From: Euborellia annulipes
Taxonomy: Eukaryota > Arthropoda > Insecta > Dermaptera > Anisolabididae
Assembly (NCBI GenBank): GCA_023213315.1
Contig: JAKCPI010016940.1
Coordinates: 17,377 to 81,376 of the forward strand
DNA: 64,000 bases
Reading direction: 5' to 3'
Position numbers and translations under genes: made by a program. Shown one piece after another: positions 12,905 through 27,900 of this stretch; within the stretch, counting starts at the first letter, position 1, and each line of letters opens with the position of its first letter. Below the pieces are notes generated by a model. It did no database searches, was not told the DNA's origin, and saw only the letters and a list, made by a program, of their open reading frames with translations.

Positions 12905-15900
12905 GTTATTATTATAAAATATATATAATATAATCTAAGGCCCCCGGGCTTGGCGTAGTTGGTAGCGCCTTGTATACCAAGGGTCGGGGGTTCGGATCCC
13001 AGGCAGTCCGATGATTTTATTTAAGCCATTTGGATACTAAATGGCTTAAATAAGAATGCCTGGACTCCAAATAAATATATATTATAAATTCTAATATCGT
13101 TTAAAGTCTTATATGGCCTAAGTTGCCGAAAAGACTGTCTGAATGTGTGTGTGAATGAGAAAAAGTGTTTTTTAACAAAAAAAAAAAAAAATATAATCCA
13201 AGATATTATCTTTATCTTTTTGTTGTTAGGTTTTAATTGAAAAATTACTTCGATCATGTCCTGATGTTGAAAAAATTTATATATTAATCCGATCGAAAAA
13301 CGGTAAGGACCCAGCCAAGAGAATAGTGGATGATATAATCAATGTTCCGGTAAGTAAAAAAAAAATTTTTCTATAATTATTTTTTAAATTTTATAATCAA
13401 TTTTTGACAGCTCTATATTGAGAGAGAAGTATTGGATTCATGTCACCAATTTTATGTTGATATTTTGATGGAAATACACGTTCAGAGTCCGCAAAATGGT
13501 CTGTGTATGTTCAAAAATAAGCATGAAGGAAATGAGCTATGAGGTTAAAATTTTATATTTAAGTTAGATACACCCCTGAAGTACAGTACTACCGGAAACT
13601 AAATATATGTCGAGACAAACAAATCTAGTGTGACAAGTAGAGAACACAACTTTCAATTACCCAAGATAAGAGAATGTTGTATGATATGCGACACACCAGA
13701 TTGTTTTTTAAATTTGCTGTTACATATACAAAGAATATATAAAAAAAGTAATACAATATAATATCTTTTTTGAGGGTCAGCTAAATTACGAGACAGTTGC
13801 CTCCCTCGCCTGTGCGTAAATCAGCCTTGGATTAAACCAACATTTCTTGTCAACAAAATACAGTCCTATGAGATATACACAGGGCCACAGACAGAGGGGG
13901 GCAGGGGGGAGCTATATTCCCGCGGCCCTGGCCCTCGGAGAGGGCCGGTGCTCTCTGTGCTCCAACCTTAAAATTCTAATAAAAATAAGTATTTCAAAGG
14001 TTAAAATTAAAATTTCAGTTAAAAAAATTTTTCTTGAAATTTTTTTTCCTGAGAAGGCCCAGGGCTCTTTAAGCTCAAATAAAATTATATATAGGAGGAA
14101 CAGGAGAAAAAACCGGCCTTATGCCCCCTCCCACCAATTTATTAAAATTCACAACACTAAAAAAAAAATGGGGGAAATATAAAAAAAAAAAAAGGGGGGG
14201 GATGTGGAAGGGGGTCTTAAAATTATAATAAAAAATTCATTTTCTCGAAATTATTTGATCGGGTTAAACGGAGCAAATAGGGTTAATAGGTCTGGCCGGA
14301 CGGATTCTTACTGGTCTTACTTGGATTATTGGGTCCTATATGGGTTTTCCTTGCAAGGGCAAACTTGGGGTCCCACTTGGGCTGCGTTATTATTTCCCGA
14401 TTAAAGACAAATGATCCAATAAAAACGAATTTTATTCAGACTCGACTTTGAGAAGCCCTAATTGTGAAGCCCAGTCAACGCCAGGTTTGAGCCCTAAATA
14501 AACATTGGGCATTCCCGACAATTTTTCCATAAGGCTTCAGTAAAAACAAATTTCAAAAATAATCCCTACTGATAATAAATGGCACACTGATCCACCTAGT
14601 CGGAAGAGAATTATAATAATAAAATATAGAAATTAATTCTAAAAAATGATACCATATCAGCAGGGGTTTAGAGAATAAGACCCTAGCTAGGTATTGTAGG
14701 CTATTTATCAAATTGTATGTCAGAGGCAAAAGAAAAGTAATATTGACATGTTTTAAATGATCGAAAGTTTATTATTTCAGGATTGGAGGCTGAATAGTTT
14801 ATTAAACATTAAATATGATTTAACATGATGAGTAGGCTATGTATTTTGTTGGTGGGTCAAGCGCCCCATGGCCCCCGGAAATCGAGAGGTGTGTAGGCTA
14901 TATAGATCTAGACCAGTGGTTCCCAACCTTTTTTGACCCATCGCCCCTTTCTGGAGGTTGACTAACACCTATCGCCCCCCTTTACATTTTCATTGTATGC
15001 CTAATTTTAATTTGAAGTAAAGTGTAAATAATAAAGCAGTTTTATTATTTTAAACAATTTTATTACCGTAGGCCTATATACAGGGCCGCAGACAGACTTG
15101 ACAGGCCCCAGGGCTACTTAGTAATACGCCCCCCCCCAAAAAAAAAAAAAAGTTTTTTTTTAGTATGTAAAAGGCTATTGTGGCCTTCATGCCAACACTT
15201 TTTTACACAGTTTTTGACACAACTTTTGAAATAGTTATACATAGCTTACAATATTTATTTAAATAAAGTTATATAAAATTTTTTCAAAATTTCCTGAACA
15301 AAGAGTTACAAAGTTTTAATTTATCGAGGCCAGATCTGGACAGAGGATTTCCGGGGGAATCTGGGGGTATGGAAAATTTTTTGAAAATTGGCCACTGAAA
15401 TCTGCATTTTTAGCTATCCTGAGTCGTGAAAAAGAACAAACTTGATTTGAGCTTAAAGGGCTTAAAAAAAAATTCAAGAAAATGATTTTTTTAATTGAAA
15501 TTTAAGATTTGAGCTAAAAGTGATGTTTCAATTTTAGATTGGAATTATCTTCAGACTATTTTATTTTTATGATAATATTTTGTCCTCTTCTATCCTGACC
15601 ATCCTGTAAATAGGAGATTTTTCTCTTGATTTTTATTTTTTAAATTTTAGTAAACTAATAATTTTTCTCCCTTTGAATACTCATCGCCCCCCAATCGCCC
15701 CCCCCGCTTATTTATCGCCCCCCTGAAAACCCAAATCGCCCCCTTGGGGGCGATCGCCCCAGGTTGGGAACCACTGATCTAGACCTTGAAAAATATTTAA
15801 TTAAATATTATTAACATATTGGGACCGGAAATAGTATATATTTAAAATCTGAAAAAATTCTTAGAGCCGCTTTCGAGAACTGGTGTGCTTACATATAAAC

Positions 15901-18900
15901 AAACAAACATACCAGTACATTGCTCGTTTAATAGTATGCGTATAGTATACGTATAGTATATATATATTTTATCTTTGGTAGAGATTCGAAAATTCTAAAA
16001 TATTTAATTAAGAAAGTTCATTAAATGGGCATAACTTAAAGGAATTTAAACATAACTTTTAATAAATGCCTTGAGAGAGCAAATTTTAAAAATGATAATG
16101 TGTCTTTACTTTATTAAAAACATTTCGTTAGAAAATGAAATTTTGGTTATTTCTCTATACATTTCCTATGGGAGTAATTGTAACTTTATCAATTAATAAC
16201 TCAAAAAGTTATAGGAATTTCGGGATGAAAATAATTTTCCTGTATCCCTAGAAGGTCCCCTCTTTAAGCATATAAAATTTCGTTTCAAAATTCCAACGGG
16301 AAGTTGTCCAAATAGACCGTCACAGACGAACATTGGCCGAAGGCGGGCTTCGCGTCTAGCCAGGGGGACTTCGCCCACTGGACCCCTCTCTGCTGCCTGC
16401 GGCGGACCCTCACTTTTTCTTAACTATGAGAAGCTGTGTCGCCCGCCTTGGCGTCTAGACAGGGTGGATTCCCCCCTGGAACCCCCTCTAGCTAGCTCAG
16501 GCCCACCTGTGGCGGACCCTCCCCTTTTCTTAATTATGAGAATTATATAATTACATAAAAAAAACACTCACACTTTTTTCTCACGTAAAGTACTGGTACT
16601 TTTTGGACGATTTTATTTAAAAGCTTATTTTGGCAGAAGGGTACCGGTACCTAATTTAAATATAAAATTTCAACCACCTATCTCTTCTCGTTTTTGAAAT
16701 ATTTTGTACACAGACAGACCATTTTGCGGGACCCACTTTTTTGAACTCAAGGGATCTCAAAATTTCGACATCGAATTTTTGAATCCATTACTTTCTCTAT
16801 ATATTATTAACATAAATATATAAGTAAGAGAAAGTAAAAAATTAAGAGACCAATGAAAATGGATTGTAATGTAGTTTTGATGAATTTCAGTTATTTGATA
16901 ATATAAGTCCTGAAATCTTAAAAAAGTTAGTGGCTATCCCAGGAGATATCTGTGCCCCTGATCTTGGATTAGATGCTGAGAACAAAGCTCTACTTCAAGA
17001 AAAAATAAATGTCATCTTTCACACAGCAGCTTCTGTACGGTAAATCAATCATCTTTATCTTTAGATTAGCAAAAAGGTTAAGAAAAATAATTTTTTGAAT
17101 TTCTAAATGAATTCTCCCTATTTTCAAAATACTATTTCATCATCTTTCCATTTAAGCCTATCTATTTTTATTAAAATTAGAAAATAATTTAGATCAGCTA
17201 AATGAGGGAGAAAGTATTGATCAGATCCTAAAATATCTTATAAAAACTCGGAATTCCTTTTTTGCAAAATTGCTGAGTAAGTCGTCTACTGTCAAACAAA
17301 CCCTAACAGGTCGCCCCACTTGCAACTTACAAGGGAGATGAAAGCTTATTGAAATATTGATATACGGGCTTATGAGGAGCCAGGAATTTTGCAATACTAT
17401 CTTAAAGTATTAATATTCTCAAAGTGGTTAAGAAGTAACAGAATGTCAAAAATAAGTATGCTTCTTTGTCAGGATTAATGTTAGTGGGTAAATAAAGTCC
17501 TGTATTTAGCATCTTAAGAAAACTCAAGAGCATTATTTGAAATTTCTTATGTTAAAATTTTTTGAACTTTTTTCTTAATCCAATTTAAAAAATATTTCTT
17601 AATTAAAAAGTATAAAACTCAAAAAATTATTTTTAAACAAAACCAAAGGATTTTTCTTTAAGATATTAATTTTGTATCAATTGAATTAGTGTTATTATAT
17701 CTATGTATAATTGAATTTTTTCGATATTATTTAACTGTTTTTCTATTAAACGTAGGCCTATAACTAATTGTTACTTTCTCGTATACGAAGTATATAAAGA
17801 GAAAGTAATTGTAAACGTAAAAAAAAGACTTCGAGATTTTGATGATTCTTGAAATTTTAGATTTCTCTCAATGCAAAAAAGCATTTTTGGAATTATGTCA
17901 GTTTGTCTGTGTGTTCCGTGTATGTGAGTGTGTGTTTCAATTTAAAAGTTTAGCAGCCAGACCGATGAAATTTGGTATACGTATACTTCTTACAGTAAAA
18001 TTGAGATTTTTATCTGCTTTTGGAGTAAATACTTCAACCGGAAGTAGTAGGCCTATTTTATCTAATAAGTTTTTTCAATAATTTTTAAATTGGAAATTTT
18101 TTTTTGTCATACTAAGATAAACTATTTTAAAAAGCTATTTAAAAATTTTTTATTCTGAGACGAAATCAGAATAGTTTTTGAAATAATCAATGAAGAAAAT
18201 GATTATTCCTAATAATTTTGGAAAAAAAACAAAGATCCTACAAATTTCAATAAAAAAGTGTAAATATAAACAAATGAAGGTTCATTTGTTAGTATAATCA
18301 TGCATTTGTAAAGTACTAGAAACTCTAAGGGAAGTCATTTCCGAATTTTTTAAAATTATCATTAGGATTGATTATTAAGCGTTTAGCGCTGTAATATAAT
18401 ATCTATATTTTATAATTATATTGATTATACGTATCATTGAATGAATTAAATTTTTTTCATAAAAAACGTTAATAATATAATTAATGTACTTAGAAATTAT
18501 TATTATAAATTATTATATTTCATCAGTAGTGGAGTATTAATTAAAAACTTTCCCTTGGATAATTTTCTTGTTTTAGTACAATTATATTCAGTTGCATTAA
18601 ATTGTCCTCAAAGTTTGTTTAACAAGTTTAATAAATAATAAATAATGATTATTATGAATTCGAGAAAATTTTAATGACATATGAGTATCTTAAATATTAG
18701 TAACTTATTCAAGGCCTCACGATCTTTAAATAAATGGGGATAGTAATAATTCTTAATAAAGTAAATTATATACTTTCAAGTCAAAATTAGGCCCACGGGG
18801 CTTGGAGTAGTTGGTAGCGCGTCTACCTTCTATACCGAACGTCGCGGGTTCGGACCCCAGGCAGTCTGAAGATTTTATTTAAGGCATTTGGATACCAAAT

Positions 18901-21900
18901 GGCTTAAATAAGAATGCCTGGACCCAAATATGTATAATAATCAATAACGGATATTGTTTAAAGTCTTAAATGGCCTAAGTTGCCGAAAAGACTGTGTGAA
19001 TGTGAGTGTGAATGAGAAAATAGTGTGAATGTTTAAAAAAAAAAAAAAAGTCAAAATTAGGTCAAGTCAAAATTATGACAGGCCCTTAGAACAGGCAGCC
19101 CGATTAATATTTATTTAAATCATTTAGATACCGAATGATATAAATAAATGTGCCTGGATCCCACATATATCGTATTTAAATAATGAGTAGACGATCGTTA
19201 GAGTGCATTAGTTTCTAATAAATAAAATAAATTGTTTGTATGTCATTTAATTTTAATTAAGTTTAATTAAATAATTGTTTTCTAGCTTTGATATGCCCTT
19301 AAAAGAAGCAATGCTAGTAAATGTTCGAGCAACGAGAGATCTTGTGAACTTAGCAAAAGGAATGCCCAATCTTAAGGTAATTCATGTCAACTACAACTTG
19401 CACTTGTGGTTAATTAAATTTAATCTATTTTATAGTTACACAATCGGAATATTTATTTTAATATATTGTGAGAAACTTAAGTAGTAGAAAGTTGCTTGAT
19501 TAGTCATTCCATCTAGGTTACTGTACATCTTTACTAATTAATTGAAAAACAAATCAACGTAGAGAAATAGCCTGAAAATTAAACATAGAAATGTGTGTAA
19601 TAGATTGTTGTGTGATTAGACGGGATTTTTTTATTAAATTTTAAATTTCTATAATAATGACATTGAATCAAATTTAAAAAAAATTTTGTATCGCGAACTA
19701 CACATCAGATTTTTACTTTCTCTTACCTCTATATATATGTTAATATATATAGAGAGAGAAATGAAAGTATTGGATTCATGTCAAAAATTCGATGTCGAGA
19801 TTTTGATGGATATACACGTTTTGAGGTCCTCTGAATCCAAAAAAGTGGTTTTCGCGACATGGTCTATCTGTGGGTCTGTCTGTGTGTGTGTGTGAGACCA
19901 ATTTTAAGCATGAAGGAATTGAGCTACGAGGTTGAAATTTTATATTTAAGTTAAACACCCCCGGGACCGGAAAAATAAGCTTTTAATCAAAATCGGCCAA
20001 AAAGTACTAGTACTTTACTGATGTACTTTTTCAGTTTTTTTCGTTTTTTTCAAAATTCGCTCTAACGATTTTGATTAAAATCAAAAATCAATTATTTTTT
20101 AGATCCTCTTTCAAATGTATATTCCCGTTTTGCCCTCAAAATTGTTTGAAGCACACTTTACTCTTGTGCTTCATAGAGAAGATAGGAGAAATAGTTGCCA
20201 TGGTAACAAAATATAAATATTTTCCCATGTTTATAAATTTTACAACGCCCCCGGGTTTGGCGTAGTAAGTAGCGCGCCTACCTCCTATACCAAACATCGC
20301 GGGTTCGCACCCAGGCAGTCCGATGATTTTATTTAAGCCATTTGGATATCAGATGGCCTAAGTTGCCGAAAAGACTGTATGAATGTGTGTGTGAATGTGA
20401 GTGTGAATGAGAAAAAAGTGTGAATGTTTAAAAAAAAAAATTTTACAACTTAAATTCTAATATATTGGCGGAAATTAAATATATGTCGACACGAAAAATC
20501 TGGTGCGACATTCACACCAGATTTTTTTCTTTCGAAATAGAGAGTAAACTTTTTTTTTTCTTATTTGAAATTCCTATCGGGATCCCCGTTTATTTACCCG
20601 AGGTGCTTTCGTGCACGAAGACACACATCTCAAACCCAAATTAAATTAAATAAATAAATATTTTTATTTTATGAAAAATCCCGCACGCCCAGGGTTTGAA
20701 CAGGGATCTTCTTTGTAGAAGCCGACACCCTAGCCCACTACACCAGCGAGCCCCCAGAGAGTAAATTAAAACTAAAATTTATAATTAAGAATATGATTAC
20801 TATCAATATTTATTTAATGCCGGGGGATGGAGAATAGAGTAGCAGCCACCAATTTTAGATCAAGCAATACCAAGCATGTGAAATCTCGGGTGGGTGGTCT
20901 TGAGGAACCAGAGTGTGGAAAGTCCTTTTTATTAAAATTTCAAATATTTTTTTCTTTTTATGTTCTAATAAAATAATAAATAGTTTTATTCAAATATATT
21001 TTCTTGATTTTTTTTTTTCCAGGCCCTTTTACACGTCTCGACAACATATTGTAACACAAAGGGTTATCAGATCGAAGAAGTTATATACCCAAGTCCTATG
21101 AATTGGAAAACCATGATAAAATTTGCAGAAGAATTGCCTGAGGAGCAATTGAGAGCCATCACTCACAAGTGAGTTAAATAATATATATTTTAAGCAAAAG
21201 AACAAAGCAAAAGAACAAATCCTATTAACATATGACACTGGAAAATTTTTTTTATATCTATATTCATAATTAAAATTTAATCTCTTTCTCTTTGTAAAGC
21301 ACCGTATAAGCTCGAGTAAAAAATAAGAGGAATTAAAAGATTGGAGCAATAATGAAAAAGATAACAGTCAGTCAGAATTCCAGACCGAGTTTAAAAGAAC
21401 TTTGAAAAAATATGGAAAAAAAAAATTAATTTTCCTTTTCTAATGATAGGCAAATTCTCTTATCTAAAGGGGAAGAAGCAAGGTTGCTATCACACTTAAC
21501 ACTAATCAACTAAATGCTGTCAAAAAGTCAGATTCAGAGCCATAGTCACTAAAGAAAGGAAAATAAGTTTATTATGAGTAAAAAGAATTGATGAGGTACC
21601 CTATTTGCTTGCATGTATTTGAAAAATATACTATAAAATATTTGACAGCTTCATTTTTTTATTTTAATTTCCATTTATAGAAACAAAATAGGTAAACGAC
21701 GCTCTAGTGAAGTTATGCATATTAATATTTAAATACCGATATATAATTAAATTTGACTCTCCAATTCCGTTCTGAAATTCCCCTAAACAAGTTGCAAACT
21801 ATTTTGAGGTCAAAGGTAAAGCAAGTTAGATTAATTTTAATCATTTATCATCTCAAGTTTGTTTACTGGTCCCAGAATCAATAATCTCAATTACTTTAGG

Positions 21901-24900
21901 CCCTATAATTTTTATATAGAAAAAATAATTTTCTTAATATTGTTTAAAAATCTACGTTGTTTTTTTTTTCTTAGAAAATTTCAGAAGAGCGTAGCGTATG
22001 ATTATATAGGGGCATACATTGTGACATGGGAACCCGGGGGTTTCTCTAACAAGTGTGACATAACCATTCAAAGTTGAATTTATAAAATTTTTGAAAAAAA
22101 AGTCGAATGATTTTCATGACGGGGAAAAATGGAGTGATTGTTTGAGTCATGACGGAAAATTTACTAAAAAATTATATGAATTTTGTATAAGAAATTTTAT
22201 TGGGGGCGGGGTAGTTCTATATTGTGATTAGGGTCCGACCGAAACAAGATTTTCAACCGAAACCGAATTTCGGCCTCAATCTTAGTTTCGGCCAAAACCG
22301 AAACTTGTATTTCCTATCAGGGGCGTATATAGAAATTTTTTCGGGACATTAAAAAAAATTTTTCTGCGGAAAATTTTTTTTAAAGAAACTAAATTTTTGC
22401 CCCGCGGAACATTTTCCTTTCCCTTTTTGCGGAATCAAAGTTTTCCGCCCTTCACGAAATTTTTGCCGCCCCGCGGAACATTTCCCTTTTTAACGGAACC
22501 AAAGTTTACCGCCATACTGCGGGAAAATTTTTTTCCCCCTCTCGTGAAAATCATTTTACCTTTTTTCAGGGAGACTTTTTTTTGCATGCGAGTCTCATCC
22601 CATTTTTCAGACTCAGGTTTCGGCTACTTTTTGGTCGAAACTGGCCGAAACCGAATATTCGGTCGGTTTCTAATTGTGATATAATATTTGTAGAGGATTT
22701 GTTTGTATGTGACTAACTGTGACATGGGGGGGGGGGGAGGACTAGAAAATCGTCAAAAAAGGCGTTACGTAATATGTGGACGACCGAATATTTTTTTTTC
22801 TGTTCAATAATTTTTTTTTAGAATTTTAGGTGAATACCCAAATACATATACGTTTACTAAAGCACTAGGTGAACACGTTATATCAGATGCGCATAAGGAC
22901 AGTTTGCCTGCTGTTATTGTTCGACCTTCAATCGGTAAGTCTTTTACTTCCTTTGGTAATTTCTCTACAGAAACAGAATACACCTTTAGATGTAAAGTTC
23001 TTAGGAAATCAAAATCATACATAAAGGTTATATGAAACCTGCCTATATTCAGTATAATTCAAATCGTTTGTTCTTTTGGAATTTTTTTTTTTCATCTAGA
23101 AAATCTCTCTAGGTCATTTAATAAAAATACAATGTCAGCGTAATGTTTATTCGTGTGAAAAACTGAGAAGACTATCAATAATAAAAACAGAAAAAAATCC
23201 CTTTAAAAAATATTTAAATAAAAGATTTTAGCGCTACGGATTAGAACGTGCAGTCGCATATCGTCAAATAGTAGGATTAATAAAATCGAGGAAGATAAAT
23301 CCGAGAGCTTAAACCATTTCAACATAATTCTATTAGAAAAATCAATAATTAATAGTTGAATAAATATTGATTAACGATTGATGCATGATTATTGAGAAAA
23401 CAAAAGCTTTTAGAATATATGATTTTTTAATTTAATATTCGCAAATCTGTTTTTAGTACAGTGCAAATAGGTCTAAACACCAATATCCAAAAAAAGTTTC
23501 CCTTCAACGCAAAATTGTTCTAGCCCTTCCCCGTAGTATGTAATAAAAAGTTTCACTATATTGAGGTTATTGCGGGAGGGGGGCGGGAAGTGGCGAAATG
23601 ATGGTTATTCGCTAATATCTCTAAAACTATGCGGTTTTCCGCAAAAATCCATCTATACAAAATTAATCTAGATTAAATTACAAACAAAAATGGACAAGTA
23701 CATAATCACGCTAAAGTGAACGGTTCAGGAGATATAGAGGGGTGAAATTTGTTTTTCCTTTCTCTTATCTATATACCTAGTGTTTGATTCAATGGCGAAT
23801 TTCAAGGGTCCGAGGCAGGGACTTTTAGAATAATTTAGATGTCAGCAGGGAATTTTAAATCGAGTAGGAGTAAAATATTGAGGAAAGAACGACCTGCCTA
23901 ATGAATGTCTGTCTGTATGTCTGTGTTTATTTGAACAAAGTAACTCAAGAACGAAAAGAGCCAGGAGATTGACACTTTATATTTGAGTTAGACATCCCTC
24001 TGGGTCGTGCCACGAAGCATTTAAACAAAATTGCCCAAAAAGTACTAGTACTTTACTGATGCACTTTTTTAGTATTTTTTCGATTTTCTCGCCGAAGGCG
24101 GGCGACGCGGCTAGTATTATATAATAAGCTAATTGGAAATGATTATAATTGACAATAAATGTCTACCAAAAATAGAATCACTTAATTTTTTTTCATTATT
24201 GGGAAATCAGAAAAAGAAGAGATTCTATGTGGCATATATTTGATTTAGTAATCTCTTCTATTGATTTGTTTTAGTAATCTCTTCTATTGAGAAGCCTTTC
24301 CCAGGTTGGATTGATAATTTCAACGGCCCTATTGGACTTATGTCTACTGTATATAAGGGTATGTATTCTTATTAATTAAAAAAATAAATAAAAATATATA
24401 AATTTTTTAAATATGGTTAATAAATTTAAATTAAAAGATAAATACTTATTTTAATTTCGCACTTTTTATTTCCAAATATACAAAATTTTGTATATTTTGT
24501 ATATTTGGAAATAAAAAGTGCGAAATAAATAAGGATTTATCTTTATTTTAAATTTATTAATAATTATGTTTCGCCAAAAAATTCTTTTGAAGTTTTAAAA
24601 ATATATAAATTTTATCATTTTCTAGGCCTTTTAAGAACCATATATGCCGATCCCAAAGTTGTGGCAGATTATATACCGGTAGATGTTGCAATCAATGTAA
24701 TGATTATTACCAGCTGGAATACTGCAATTTCAAAGTAAGTTTTAATTTCTTATGTAAGAAAAAAATTCGAAAGTGGATGCATTAAGGTTAGAGCTCTTTA
24801 AGTGTTTAATTTGTATCAGTGATATACGAAAGGGAGACGAAAAGTTATTGGTGAAAAATTTATATTAACCTCTTTAAATATTATATAAAATCTTTTCCAG

Positions 24901-27900
24901 GAAATTTGATATATTTGATATACTATTTTAGTTTTTTTTTTTTTTTAAATTAAAAAAAAAGACTCTTCGATGAGGTAAAGGATTATTAATGATTAGGCCC
25001 AATTAATTGAATATTGAACCAATTTAATCATAAAATGATTTAGAGAAATAGAAAAAAAAAAAACTAAAAATGTAAAGAAAAAAGTATTAAAAAACAAGAG
25101 ACAGTATATGAGTATTAATCAAAATCGATAAAAAATACTCCACTGTTTGTTTTTGATTTTGAGATATTGTGTATACATATATACAGACAATTTTTTGAAA
25201 GTCAATTTTATATTCATAAACCCTCAAAACATATTCCCGTTGACATTGAATTTTTTTGACTTATGTTATTTTATAGACATGAAGATGAGGTGCCAGTATT
25301 TCAATGTTCTTCAAGTGAATACAAAAAAGTATCTATTGCCAACATAATACAATATGGTTGGGGCGCTCTTGAAGAGTTTCCAATGGAAAATCAACTATGG
25401 AAGCCAATGTGTTTTTATACCACTTCGTCTTTGATATATTTACTCAGTTTTATTTTTCTACACGTAATTCCTTCATTGTTTATTGATTTAAGTCTCATCT
25501 GCGTTGGGAAAAAACCTATGTAAGTATCGGGGTAAAGTATTTACTGTAAGTTATTACCCCAACAGCACAAAATATTGCAGCAATGTTGCAGAAACATTGC
25601 GAATCTTGGCAACATGCAGCGGCAATATTCCAAACTAGCAATATTGCTGTTTGAGCTGCAATATTGCATCAATGTTGCCGCAATATTGTCAACATTGAGC
25701 AAGATTGCAATATTCCGTGCTGTGTGGGTATAGATCTTCTGGACCACCCAATTTCAATTTTTACGAGCTATACATAGCCTAAATTTAAAATTTTTTTGAA
25801 TTATCGAGAAAATATTTCAAGGGGGGGGGGTAAAGGAAGCAATTACCCCCCCCCCCAAAGATTTGAAAAAAAATACTTTTTTCGAAAAAAAATTTATTTT
25901 TAATGTAAAATTTTAAAAATTAAAATTTGATTTGTATTTATATTCTGACAAACAAGTACAGAATGCGCCTTTAAATTACCGAAATTAAAAAAAAATTGTG
26001 TGCTGTGCGACCAGTCACACCAGATTACCAAAAATAAGACATCAATTTTTTAAATTTTTTTATATTATTTCTTAAATAATGCCTTTTAAGTGCCTATTTT
26101 TACAATAAATGCCTTTTTAAGTGCCAATTTTAATAATTTTTAGTGCTTAGTTGCCTGTCTATTTTAAAGACTTTCAGTGCCTATAAATCCGAGCCCTAGT
26201 CATTATATTAACATACTTGGTATATAAATTGGTAAATTAATCAAATTTATTATAGTTTTTCTTATTAGTAGCATATTATGATTAAAAATAATTTAAAAAA
26301 CTGTCATCTGATTTAATTATTATTTCTTCAAATAGTATTTATAAAATTAGCAGAATGTTTATTTCGTCTTTTTTTCACTGACAGACTCAATGAACTGTGA
26401 TGCATCAAATCAATCTACTTTATTATTCATTTGATGATACTCTATCAGATTTATACCATGTCAAATTATATTCAATGAGATCAAAGAGACCCTAAATTCT
26501 CTAATGAGACATAGTGAGCTAACCAGCCTTTCCCCTGGGTTTAAAGAACATTATAAATATTTATATCTTCAAATTAAATTTGATGTGAAGTGAAATAAGT
26601 CAAAGAAATGGCTAAGCGTTTGAATCAACAAGAGTGTGTATCAATTTATTTATTTTTTTGTTTTCTGTAAGCTAGACAACCCAAATGACGAATTCACTAA
26701 AGGATTTTTGATTTGTTTAGTTAAATTTACATATTTTTTATTTATTCATTTCTATAAATAAAATTCAATGATTAATTAATTATTTAATGGACTGAATGAA
26801 ATTTTATCAAAAAATCTCAGATATCGGAAAATAAAGCAATATTCCATTTAATGGGCACGCCAAAATCGTAGATAAAAATACTTTCAAATAATAATATAAC
26901 ATATATCTATCTTCAATAAGTAATTTATGGAAAAATCAATTTTTAATGAATTTTGATCAGAGATTGGTCGGTTTTAACGTAAATTTTTTTGTACAGATAT
27001 TTTTTGTCTGCTCTCCGAAAGGGCTTGTAAACATTATTTTAAATTAGTAAAGTTGTTACTTGTGGTTAAAATTTTCTTTTTACTTTATAAAGTTAGAATG
27101 CTTTTTAAGAACTATTATTTTAAATTAATTTTTTTTTTTTTTTTTTTAGTGTAAATAAAGTATTAAGGAAAATCTATTTCGCTAATATGGCATTAGAATA
27201 TTTCTTATTCCATGAATGGGTATTTAAAGCCGTAAAAATTATGGAATTTAAAGAAACAATGAGTTTATCAGATTTAAAAGAATTTAGATTTGATTATCGT
27301 GATACTGATGTCGTTGAATATTTAAGAGAAGCAGCAAGAGGTGCAAAAAAATATTTATTTAAAGAAGATCTAAACAATTTATCGAAAGCCATCCGAGATA
27401 AGAAAAGGTAATATTTTTAAATAAAATATGATTAAAAATAATCCAGGACAAGTCATCATATAATTAGGCTCGCCGACGGAGGCGTGATGTCTCCTCTAAA
27501 GGAGTCCGGTTCTTTTTAGTTTTATTATTAATGAAAAAAAAATTATTTTAATAAAATATTTTCTTTGAGGAGGGCGCAAAAAAACTTTATTTAAAATTAA
27601 ATACAGTATTTTTTGAGATCTAAATAGGCTATTTGAATAAGATATTTGTATCCAAAATATCTCGATTCGGACTTTGATTGCGTCATAAATATGTGTGAGT
27701 ATGTTTTTGTTGGTGAGGTCAAACGCCCCTTGGCCCTCGGGAATCGAACCCGGGATCTCCAGCCTTTACGGGACATCGGTGTGCTGTCCATTGCGCCATG
27801 GGGCGTTTGGCCTCACCAACAAAAACATACAGTCTTGTTAAATATATTTATGACTCAGGTAAAGTCCGAATCGAGGTATTTTCAATACTAATATCTTATT

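Noticed and set aside
14204..14404. Open frame with PTWAALLFPD and WVLYGFSLQG as a gene
   Set aside because: Short, next to poly-A/poly-G tracts and MITE-like DNA, no recognised domain or splice context.
24247..24274. Upstream AG as the real start of FAR exon 7
   Set aside because: It adds 26 nt, shifts the frame and creates TAG at once; the downstream acceptor keeps the conserved FAR reading.
25545..25730. CRISPR-like repeat array suggested by regular GCAATATTGC units
   Set aside because: Units are short, in both orientations, irregularly spaced and inside inverted MITE ends; the DNA is eukaryotic.
27725..27815. Possible functional tRNA on the minus strand with GGGTTCGATTCCCG
   Set aside because: T-arm is good, but the D-arm and anticodon region do not fold cleanly, and related units occur in several repeat contexts.
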